Source: JBFWNZ01 sp050250795
Lineage (GTDB): Bacteria > Pseudomonadota > Alphaproteobacteria > UBA8366
Direction: 5' to 3'
NCBI GenBank assembly: GCA_050250795.1
Contig: JBFWNZ010000081.1
Location: 1-12,479, forward strand
Length of the DNA: 12,479 nucleotides
A program made the position numbers and the translations under genes. Shown one piece after another: positions 6,472-12,479 of the stretch (the stretch's first letter is position 1; each line of letters begins with the position of its first letter). The notes beneath the pieces were generated by a model. The model saw only the letters and a list, made by a program, of their open reading frames with translations. It was not told the DNA's origin and did not search any database.

Positions 6472-6499
6472 CGGTCCGATACACAGGAGACGCGGACCG
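6472..6499 (+). promoter_or_regulatory. Hairpin presenting the ribosome site of the CYTH-CHAD gene in its loop
   Basis: CGGTCCG (6472-6478) pairs with CGGACCG (6493-6499), leaving a 14-base loop that contains AGGAG (6485-6489). The linear distance from AGGAG to the ATG at 6505 is 15 bases, too long for a normal site. Folding would bring the two closer, so the stem may tune translation. There is no U-tract, so it is unlikely to be a terminator. Confidence 0.35.
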
Positions 6500-6504
6500 G
6501 TCGC

Positions 6505-8043
6505 ATGCGGCCAGCCTATAATCCCGAGTTCGAGTTGAAGCTGTCGCTGGACGAAGCGACCGCTGCGGCATTCGCGGAACGGCCTTGGCTGCACAAGCTG
6601 GTCAAGGGCGAGGGCGAATGCCGTCATCTGGTCAGCGTCTATTTCGATACGCCGCGTCATGCCCTGCGCAAGGCGGGGATGGCCTTGCGCATCCGCGTCG
6701 ATGGCGACCGCCGGGTTCAGACGTTGAAGGCGCCGATACCGGGACCGGCCGGGATTCAGTCGCATGCCGAATGGACGGCGGATGTCGAAGGCGACCGACC
6801 GGACCTGACCCTTATCGGCGACGACGATTTGCGCCGCCGGCTGGTGGATCGGGGTTATTCGACCCGTCTCCGCCCGATGTTCGTCACCGATTTCGTGCGC
6901 CGCCGCTGGCGCGTGAAGGGCGGCGGCGCGACCGTTGAGCTCGCGCTCGACATCGGCGAGATTCGCGCGACCTCGCCCGGTGGCGCACCGGCGGTTGCGG
7001 CAATCCGCGAGGTCGAGCTCGAACTGCTGTCGGGCAAGGTCGGTCGGCTTCACGATCTGGCGCTTCGCCTCTGCGAGGCGGAGGACGTTCAGCCGGGGCA
7101 CCAGACGAAGGCCGAACGCGGCTATCTGCTTCTGCAGCAGCGACAGGCCAGGTCGGTAAAGGCAGAGCCCGTAGCGTTGTCTCCGGATGCAACGGTCTGG
7201 GACGGTTTCGACGCCGTTGCGAAGAACGGGCTGCGGCATCTGCTCATGAACGAGGCCGCAGCGCGGCGCGGCGATCCGGAGGGAATCCATCAGTTCCGGG
7301 TGGCGATCCGGCGATTGCGGGCAACCCTGCGCGCGTTCAAGGCCATGCTTCCCTATGCAAGCCGCAAGGGGTTCAACGGCGAGCTACGCTGGTTGCAGCA
7401 GCGGCTGGGCCCGGCGCGCGACTGGCACGTTTTCCTCGACGAGACCTTGCCCGAGATCGTTCCCGACGACGCGAACGGGAAGGTTGCGACCCATCTTCGC
7501 AGGCTGGCCCGGCGGGAGCGCCGCGACGGTCTGGCGGATGCGGCGGCAATCCTCGGCAACCGGCGTTATGCCCGGCTGCTGCTTCACCTTCAGCGCTGGC
7601 TGGCGCATCTGCCTGAGGAAGATGAGGCGGGAGGGCTGAAGAAGCCCCTGGCGCGGTTCGCGCGACAGGTGCTGGATGCGGCCCATAAGGATCTGTTGCG
7701 CTGTGACGCGGGCTTCGCCCGGATGTCGAGCTCGGAACTGCATCGGCTGCGCATTCTGGCGAAGAAGCTGCGTTACGCGTCGGAGTTCTTCCGCTCGCTT
7801 TATCCCGGTGCCGCGGCCTCCGCCTATATCCGCAGCCTTGCCCGGCTCCAGGACCGGCTGGGGCGCATCAACGACGCCGAGGTCGCGCGCCAGATGGTCG
7901 CGGGTGCGAAGGAGGGACGGGTGCTGCCCGAAGCGGAACGGCTGGTCCGTCGCTGGTCGGATGCCCGCATCCGGAGCGGCCGCCGCAAGCTGGCACCGTT
8001 CTGGCGGCGGTTTGCGCAGCAGCCGCCTTTCTGGCGCGATTGA
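6505..8043 (+). CDS. CYTH-CHAD domain protein (inorganic triphosphatase-like, polyphosphate-binding)
   Basis: A 512-residue cytoplasmic protein. The N-terminal CYTH (triphosphate tunnel) domain spans about residues 5-210. It has the E-x-E-x-K signature (Glu8, Glu10, Lys12), SVYFDTP (44-50), LRIR (61-64), QTLK (72-75), RLRPMF (121-126), ELALDIGEI (145-153), REVELEL (168-174) and TKAERGY (201-207). The tunnel residues therefore look intact, and hydrolysis of inorganic tripolyphosphate is plausible. The C-terminal CHAD domain (about 232-505) is helical and very rich in Arg/Lys. It has IHQFRVAIRRLR (261-272) and the repeat-like HRLRILAKKLRYASEFF (413-429), the conserved His and basic residues known to bind polyphosphate in this family. 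ppk1 and ppx follow within 650 bp, which supports a polyphosphate role. It begins 33 bp after the SDR gene, probably as the last gene of that operon, and ends 6 bp from the convergent sixA-like gene. Confidence 0.93.
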   Translation: MRPAYNPEFELKLSLDEATAAAFAERPWLHKLVKGEGECRHLVSVYFDTPRHALRKAGMALRIRVDGDRRVQTLKAPIPGPAGIQSHAEWTADVEGDRPDLTLIGDDDLRRRLVDRGYSTRLRPMFVTDFVRRRWRVKGGGATVELALDIGEIRATSPGGAPAVAAIREVELELLSGKVGRLHDLALRLCEAEDVQPGHQTKAERGYLLLQQRQARSVKAEPVALSPDATVWDGFDAVAKNGLRHLLMNEAAARRGDPEGIHQFRVAIRRLRATLRAFKAMLPYASRKGFNGELRWLQQRLGPARDWHVFLDETLPEIVPDDANGKVATHLRRLARRERRDGLADAAAILGNRRYARLLLHLQRWLAHLPEEDEAGGLKKPLARFARQVLDAAHKDLLRCDAGFARMSSSELHRLRILAKKLRYASEFFRSLYPGAAASAYIRSLARLQDRLGRINDAEVARQMVAGAKEGRVLPEAERLVRRWSDARIRSGRRKLAPFWRRFAQQPPFWRD

Positions 8044-8049
8044 ATCGGG

Positions 8050-8568
8050 TCAGTCGGGCTCGGCCAGTTCGCGGGGACGGATGTGGAGCAGCAATTGCCC
8101 GTCGCCATCGGCGATCTCGGCCCATGAGCGGGCGTCGAAACGCAGGGCTGTGAGCGTCCCGGTCGGATAGCGCTCCGCCAGCCGCGCCATATCCCGTGGG
8201 TCGCCGCGTCCGGCGAGACCGGAGGCCAGATCGCCGATGCCGGGATTGTGCCCGATCAGCAGCACGGACGTCTCCGAGACCACAGACAGCCGGGCACGCA
8301 GTTCCGGAGGGTCTGCCAGGTAAAGCGCTTCGTCGAATTCGATGCGAGGCGGCCTTTCCAGCGCCGGAAGAATGAGGTCGAGCGTCTCTCGTGTCCGTTG
8401 CGCCGTAGAGCATAGGACAAGATGCGGCTTGAGGCCGATCCGGCGCATCTCGATGCCGATTCGGCGGGCGGCCTCGCGACCGCGCCGGTTCAGCGGCCGA
8501 TCCCGATCCTCAAGCCCCGCATGCCCCCAACTCGATTTCGCATGGCGCAGGAGGTAGAGCGCAAGCAT
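8050..8568 (-). CDS. sixA: SixA-type histidine phosphatase
   Basis: A 172-residue member of the histidine phosphatase superfamily, small SixA branch. The N-terminus carries the phosphoacceptor motif LLRHAKS (residues 6-12, nucleophile His9). LNRRGREAARRIG (26-38) and CSTAQRTRET (53-62) supply the phosphate-pocket arginines. LLIGHNPGI (103-111) supplies the second catalytic His107. Family members dephosphorylate phosphohistidine on signalling or phosphotransfer proteins (E. coli SixA acts on ArcB/PTS-type His-phosphate), but many alphaproteobacterial members have no known target. The ATG at 8566-8568 has GGGAAG 8 bases upstream. The gene converges with the CYTH-CHAD gene, separated by only 6 bp, and diverges from ppk1 across a 107-bp gap. 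Its position inside a polyphosphate neighbourhood raises the question of a related substrate, but nothing in the sequence proves it. The symbol is used in the family sense. Confidence 0.9.
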   Translation of the reverse strand: MLALYLLRHAKSSWGHAGLEDRDRPLNRRGREAARRIGIEMRRIGLKPHLVLCSTAQRTRETLDLILPALERPPRIEFDEALYLADPPELRARLSVVSETSVLLIGHNPGIGDLASGLAGRGDPRDMARLAERYPTGTLTALRFDARSWAEIADGDGQLLLHIRPRELAEPD

Positions 8569-8602
8569 GGATGGGGCTTCCCGGCGGGCTGGGGGTATCG
8601 TC

Positions 8603-8636
8603 CTGTCTTGTCACGTTAAATTGATGTATTTGTCGT
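8603..8636 (+). promoter_or_regulatory. AT-rich divergent control region of sixA and ppk1 with repeated TTGTC elements
   Basis: The 107-bp gap 8569-8675 contains an AT-rich patch unlike its surroundings. TTGTCAC (8608-8614) recurs as TTGTCGT (8630-8636) exactly 22 bp later, two helical turns, and CTGTC occurs at 8603-8607. These resemble half-sites of the PhoB box (7-mers like CTGTCAT or TTGTCAC every 11 bp), but the middle 7-mer AATTGAT is a poor match. No convincing -35/-10 pair was found. PhoB control of ppk1 is known in other bacteria and is only a suggestion here. Confidence 0.3.
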
Positions 8637-8675
8637 AAGCGTGCCAGGGATGAAACAGGTTCATGACATGGGGCA

Positions 8676-10859
8676 ATGATGGAAACCACCCTGGGCGGAG
8701 CGGACGAGATGACGGCCATGCCGATGCTGGCGGCGGCGAGTGAAGCGCCGACTCTGTCCTCGCCCGAGCGGTTCATCAATCGCGAACTGTCCTGGCTCGC
8801 CTTCAACACGCGCGTGCTGGAAGAGGCGGACAACGAGAAGCATCCGCTGCTGGAGCGTGTCCGGTTCCTGGCGATCTCGGCCAGCAATCTGGATGAGTTC
8901 TACATGGTTCGGGTGGCCGGCCTGAAAGGACAGGTGGCCGCCGGTGTCGCAGATCCGAGCCAGGAAGGTCTGACCCCGGCCCAGCAGCTTGAGGCCATCC
9001 ATCGTGAGGCGCGGGTTCTGCTGCAGGCCCAGCAGGATTGCTGGGACCGGTTGCAGGCGAAGCTGAAACGCCACGGGGTCTGCGTCGTCGATCCCAAGCA
9101 TTGCACGAAGGCCGAGCGGGAATGGCTCGAGAGCTGGTTCTCCGACCAGGTCTTCCCCGTTTTGACTCCGCTCGCGGTCGATCCTGCGCATCCGTTCCCG
9201 TTCATCCAGAACGGCGGCCTGGTGATGGCGCTGTCCTTGAAGCGCGAGTCCGACGGCATGGAGTTGAACGGGCTGGTCCCGCTGCCGTCCGGCCTCGACC
9301 GCTTTGTTCGCCTGCCCAGCGACGGCGACCGTTACGTCGTGCTGGAGGCCATGATCTATCGCTATATCAATCGTCTGTTCCCCGGTTTCGGCGTGCGCGG
9401 CCACGGCATGTTCCGGGTCATCCGCGACAGCGAGATGGAGATCGACGAAGAGGCGGAAGATCTTGTCCGGACTTTCGAGACGGCCCTGAAGCGCCGCCGC
9501 CGCGGCCATGTCATCCGCCTCAAGATCGATTCCTCGATGCCCGCAGACCTGCGGCAGTTCGTGATCGAGGAAATGGCCGTCGACGCGGCGGATGTGTTCG
9601 ATGTCAGCGGGCTGCTGGGCGTGGCCGATGTCAAGCAGGTCATATCGCCGACGCGGAACGACCTGCTGTTTCCGCCCTACAAGCCCCGGTTCCCGGAGCG
9701 CGTCCGGGACTTCGGCGGCGACTGCTTCCTGGCGATCCGGGCCAAGGATTTCGTGGTCCATCACCCCTATGAGAGTTTCGACGTGGTGGTGCAGTTTCTG
9801 CGCCAGGCCGCGCGCGATCCCAATGTCGTGGCGATCAAGCAGACCCTCTATCGAACCTCGGAGGATTCGCCCGTCGTGGCGGCCTTGATGGAAGCGGCCG
9901 AGGCGGGAAAGTCCGTGACCGCGCTGGTCGAGTTGAAGGCCCGCTTCGACGAGGCCGCGAATATCCGTTGGGCCCGCGACCTGGAGCGGGCGGGCGCACA
10001 GGTGGTCTACGGCTTCATCGATCTCAAGACCCATGCAAAGGTGTCGCTGGTGGTGCGCCGCGAAAGCGGCCAGCTGCGCACCTATACGCATTTCGGCACC
10101 GGCAACTACAATCCGGTGACGGCGAACATCTATACCGATCTCAGCTTTTTCACCTGCGATCCGGCCTTGGGGCGTGACGCGTCGCGAGTGTTCAACTACA
10201 TGACCGGCTATGCCGAGCCGGAGGGGATGGAGAAGCTGTCGATCGCGCCGATCAATCTGCGGACGACGCTGTTGCGCCTCATCGAGGACGAGATACAGCA
10301 CGCCCAGGCCGGCCGGCCGGCCAGCGTCTGGGCAAAGCTCAATGCCCTGGTCGAAGGCAGCATGATCGATGCGCTGTACCGTGCGAGCCAGGCCGGGGTC
10401 CAGATAGACTTGGTGATTCGGGGGGTGTGCTGCCTGAGGCCCGGCGTCCCGGGACTGTCCGACAATATCCGGGTCAAGAGCATTGTCGGCCGTTTCCTCG
10501 AACATGGCCGGATCGTGTGTTTCGGTGCAGGCCGGCAGATGCCGTCCACCGACGCCAAGGTCTTTGTATCCTCGGCCGACTGGATGCCGCGAAACCTGTA
10601 CCGGCGTGTGGAAAGCCTCGTGCCGGTCGAGAACGAGACGGTGAAGCGCCAGATTCTGGAACAGGTGATGGCCGGAAATCTGTCCGATGTCGCGCAAAGC
10701 TGGGAGATGCAGGCGGATGGCAGTTACCGGCGGATGCCGGCCGGTGCGAACGCCTTTTCGGCGCATACCTATTTCATGACCTATCCCAGCCTCTCCGGCC
10801 GCGGCAGCGCGTTGAAGCGTTCCCGGCCCGTGAAGCCACCATTGTTGCAGAAATCCTGA
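8676..10859 (+). CDS. ppk1: Polyphosphate kinase 1
   Basis: Reversibly polymerises the ATP gamma-phosphate into inorganic polyphosphate. The frame has 727 residues against about 690 in E. coli. The conserved N-domain starts at SPERFINRELSWLAFNTRVL (29-48), followed by FLAISASNLDEFYMVRVAGL. The phospholipase-D-like core has IKQTLYRTSEDSPV (387-400), the catalytic KTHAK (451-455, His453 matching the autophosphorylated His435 of E. coli), and THFGTGNYNP (471-480). The second half-site has GRFLEHGRI (605-613, His610) and SSADWMPRNLYRR (632-644). All expected active residues are present. The ATG at 8676 follows GGGG too closely; the next ATG (8679) has better spacing, and ATG 8709, with GGAG 8 bases upstream, would remove 11 unconserved residues. 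The first 28 residues lie outside the conserved core, so the true start is open. ppx follows 6 bp later. Confidence 0.97.
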   Translation: MMETTLGGADEMTAMPMLAAASEAPTLSSPERFINRELSWLAFNTRVLEEADNEKHPLLERVRFLAISASNLDEFYMVRVAGLKGQVAAGVADPSQEGLTPAQQLEAIHREARVLLQAQQDCWDRLQAKLKRHGVCVVDPKHCTKAEREWLESWFSDQVFPVLTPLAVDPAHPFPFIQNGGLVMALSLKRESDGMELNGLVPLPSGLDRFVRLPSDGDRYVVLEAMIYRYINRLFPGFGVRGHGMFRVIRDSEMEIDEEAEDLVRTFETALKRRRRGHVIRLKIDSSMPADLRQFVIEEMAVDAADVFDVSGLLGVADVKQVISPTRNDLLFPPYKPRFPERVRDFGGDCFLAIRAKDFVVHHPYESFDVVVQFLRQAARDPNVVAIKQTLYRTSEDSPVVAALMEAAEAGKSVTALVELKARFDEAANIRWARDLERAGAQVVYGFIDLKTHAKVSLVVRRESGQLRTYTHFGTGNYNPVTANIYTDLSFFTCDPALGRDASRVFNYMTGYAEPEGMEKLSIAPINLRTTLLRLIEDEIQHAQAGRPASVWAKLNALVEGSMIDALYRASQAGVQIDLVIRGVCCLRPGVPGLSDNIRVKSIVGRFLEHGRIVCFGAGRQMPSTDAKVFVSSADWMPRNLYRRVESLVPVENETVKRQILEQVMAGNLSDVAQSWEMQADGSYRRMPAGANAFSAHTYFMTYPSLSGRGSALKRSRPVKPPLLQKS

Positions 10860-10865
10860 GGGGGC

Positions 10866-12404
10866 ATGTCGGGCATTCTCAGTCCAGGCCGTTCGACCAG
10901 CGGCGGCAGAGGAAAGGGCAGCGTTGCTGCCGTCATCGATATCGGCTCCAACTCGATCCGTCTGGTCGTCTATGGCGGGCCCACGCGGGCGCTGCTGCCG
11001 GTCTTCAACGAAAAAGTCCTGTGCGGGCTGGGTCGCGATCTGGATGCGACCGGCCGGCTGCACCCGCCGGGCGTCAAGCTGGCGTTGGAAAGCCTGGCAC
11101 GGTTCGTCGCCTTGTTGCAGGCGATGCCGACCCGCCGGATCGAGGTGGTGGCGACCGCAGCCGTTCGCGAGGCGAGCGACGGGGCGGCCTTTGTCGAGGA
11201 AGTCGAGCGCCGGACGGGACTATCGGTCCGGGTCGTCTCCGGCGAGGAGGAAGGCCGTCTGTCCGCGTTGGGGGTGCTGGCGGGGCTTCCGGAGGTCGAT
11301 GGCGTGATCGGCGACCTGGGCGGCGGCAGTGTCGAACTGGTGAATCTTGCGTCGGGGGCGATGCTCAGCCAGACCACGCTTCCCATCGGCCCGTTGCGGC
11401 TCGGCAAGGGGCTTGCGACCTCCGACGGGCGCCGGCGGAAACTGATCGATCAGACGCTTGGCAGCGTGCCTTGGCTCGCCGCCGGCAAAGGACGCCCCTT
11501 CTATGCCGTCGGCGGTGCCTGGCGCGAGCTTGCGCGTATCCATATGTCCCAGACGGCCTATCCTCTCCACATCATCCACCATTACGGGATGCCGGCGGGC
11601 GAGGCGGTGGAGTTCTGCAACTTCATCGCGCGGCTCAGCGGGGCCAGTCTCGAACGCATTCCCGACATCTCGAAGCAGCGTGTTGAGGTGATCCCCTACG
11701 CGGCCACCTTGCTGGGCCGGTTGCTCTCCCTGACGGGGGCGTCATCGCTTGTCTTCAGCGCTTATGGCTTGCGCGAGGGCTGCCTGTTCGACCGTCTGCC
11801 CAAGGCGGCGCGCGGTCTGGACCCGCTTATCGAAGCGTGCCGGGGACTGTCGCAGCGCATGGGGCGGCAGACGGCCGACGGCGATGCGCTGTTCAACTGG
11901 ATGACGCCGCTGTTCCCCGACGAAACCGCCGGGGAGCGGCGTTTACGCCGCGCGGCCTGCCAGATGGCGGATATCGGATGGTCGGAGCATCCGGACTACC
12001 GCGCGGAACATGTGCTGATCCGTATCCTGCGGCATCCCCTGCCCGGGATCGACCATCGCGGCCGAGCCTTCACGGCACTGGCTGTGGCGTCGCGTCATGC
12101 GACGGTCGAGGACGAACTGCTCCACCGCTATGCCGGCCGGCTGCTCGATTCGACCTTGGCGAAGCGAGCCCGGGTGGTCGGCACGGCGATGCGGCTGGCC
12201 TATACCTACTCGGGCGGCGTGACGGCCCTGCTGCGTCCCATGACGCTGCGGCGCGACGGCAAGGTGGTGACGATGATCGTGCCCCAGGATGACGACACGC
12301 TGGTCGGCGACGCCGTCGGCCGCCGGTTCATCGCGCTGGCAAGTCTGCTCGACTGCGAGGCGCGGATCGTGACCTACGATCCGCCGGCACAGCGGATCGC
12401 CTGA
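10866..12404 (+). CDS. ppx: Exopolyphosphatase, Ppx/GppA family
   Basis: A 512-residue protein close to the E. coli Ppx length (513). It removes terminal phosphates from polyphosphate; GppA-like pppGpp hydrolysis is a known alternative in this family. The N-terminal actin-like ATPase-fold domain has AVIDIGSNSIRLVVY (22-36), VATAAVREASD (95-105), VSGEEEGRLSALG (124-136, with the acidic pair aligning to the catalytic Glu region) and GDLGGGSVEL (149-158). The C-terminal helical, HD-like part runs from about 330 to 510, as in long Ppx rather than the short two-domain type. A stretch of about 18 residues precedes the conserved core and is Gly/Ser/Arg-rich. The ATG is 6 bp after the ppk1 stop, with GAGGGGG overlapping that stop, so the pair is co-transcribed and probably coupled. 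It ends 7 bp from a convergent gene; no hairpin terminator lies between. Confidence 0.95.
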   Translation: MSGILSPGRSTSGGRGKGSVAAVIDIGSNSIRLVVYGGPTRALLPVFNEKVLCGLGRDLDATGRLHPPGVKLALESLARFVALLQAMPTRRIEVVATAAVREASDGAAFVEEVERRTGLSVRVVSGEEEGRLSALGVLAGLPEVDGVIGDLGGGSVELVNLASGAMLSQTTLPIGPLRLGKGLATSDGRRRKLIDQTLGSVPWLAAGKGRPFYAVGGAWRELARIHMSQTAYPLHIIHHYGMPAGEAVEFCNFIARLSGASLERIPDISKQRVEVIPYAATLLGRLLSLTGASSLVFSAYGLREGCLFDRLPKAARGLDPLIEACRGLSQRMGRQTADGDALFNWMTPLFPDETAGERRLRRAACQMADIGWSEHPDYRAEHVLIRILRHPLPGIDHRGRAFTALAVASRHATVEDELLHRYAGRLLDSTLAKRARVVGTAMRLAYTYSGGVTALLRPMTLRRDGKVVTMIVPQDDDTLVGDAVGRRFIALASLLDCEARIVTYDPPAQRIA

Positions 12405-12411
12405 TCCCCGC

Positions 12412-12477
12412 TTATTGCAGCTCGATGCTGCGTTCCACTTTCAGGACTTCCTTGCGCTCGCCCTTTTCGGTTCGGAA
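12412..12477 (-). CDS. C-terminal end of an unidentified leftward gene (partial)
   Basis: The leftward frame is open from the window edge to a TAA at 12412-12414 and covers 21 residues ending in RKEVLKVERSIELQ. The peptide is strongly charged, alternates basic and acidic residues and could be a beta strand or amphipathic tail. Placing a stop 7 bp from the convergent ppx stop is typical of tightly packed convergent genes, which supports it as real. I do not recognise the family; too little is visible. Confidence 0.55.
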   Translation of the reverse strand, partial: FRTEKGERKEVLKVERSIELQ

Positions 12478-12479
12478 CA

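Noticed and set aside
5614..7290. Leftward open frame of about 558 codons opposite the SDR and CYTH genes
   Set aside because: No family resemblance, no ribosome site, and both opposite-strand genes are well supported; it is a GC-driven shadow.
8661..11063. Very long leftward open frame (about 800 codons) antisense to all of ppk1 and the start of ppx
   Set aside because: It mirrors the codon structure of ppk1, whose full set of catalytic motifs is present on the other strand. The translated antisense product has no recognisable domain; long antisense frames are common at this GC content.
1..12479. Mobile elements, CRISPR arrays, tRNA/rRNA genes, integrases, toxin-antitoxin or defence genes
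   Set aside because: I looked on both strands for inverted-repeat ends, regular repeats, tRNA-like cloverleafs and known motifs and found none; composition is even across the window.

Overview
The window looks like an ordinary chromosomal segment of a GC-rich alphaproteobacterium, probably Rhodospirillales-like. The evidence is strong GC bias at third codon positions, an HdaA-type DnaA paralogue with the sequence style of that class, a tiny aa3-type cytochrome c oxidase subunit IV gene, and a PPK1-PPX pair. I see no mobile element, CRISPR array, tRNA, rRNA or prophage signature. Coding density is very high: eleven complete genes, two partial edge genes and only three intergenic gaps longer than 50 bp.

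Left part (1-2185). The last 22 codons of ndk (nucleoside diphosphate kinase) enter on the + strand and end at 70. A GC-rich hairpin at 100-121 separates it from a leftward gene of only 44 codons (149-283), which fits aa3-type cytochrome c oxidase subunit IV. Leftward purM and purN follow, joined by a TGATG stop/start overlap. Their likely promoter lies in the 120-bp divergent gap at 2066-2185.

Middle part (2186-8043). Six rightward genes are packed as one probable operon. They are a secreted DUF2066 protein, a CDP-alcohol phosphatidyltransferase, a PerM/AI-2E-type membrane permease, the DnaA-related replication regulator HdaA (GTG start overlapping the permease stop), an SDR-fold protein that lacks the usual Tyr/Lys catalytic pair, and a CYTH-CHAD protein. 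As I recall, the core arrangement purN-purM / DUF2066 / perM / hda also occurs in gammaproteobacteria such as Pseudomonas, so this is an old syntenic block with extra lipid and SDR genes added.

Right part (6505-12479). This is a polyphosphate neighbourhood: the CYTH-CHAD protein (triphosphate tunnel fold plus polyphosphate-binding CHAD helices), a leftward SixA-type histidine phosphatase, then ppk1 (polyphosphate synthesis) and ppx (polyphosphate hydrolysis) in tandem, 6 bp apart. The last bases hold the C-terminus of an unidentified leftward gene.

I do not see a clearly new biological system. The points most worth a second look are the SDR without its catalytic residues in the hda operon, the clustering of CYTH-CHAD and SixA with ppk1-ppx, the altered Walker B of HdaA, the easily missed cytochrome oxidase gene, and the overlapping face-to-face promoter candidates between purM and the DUF2066 gene.
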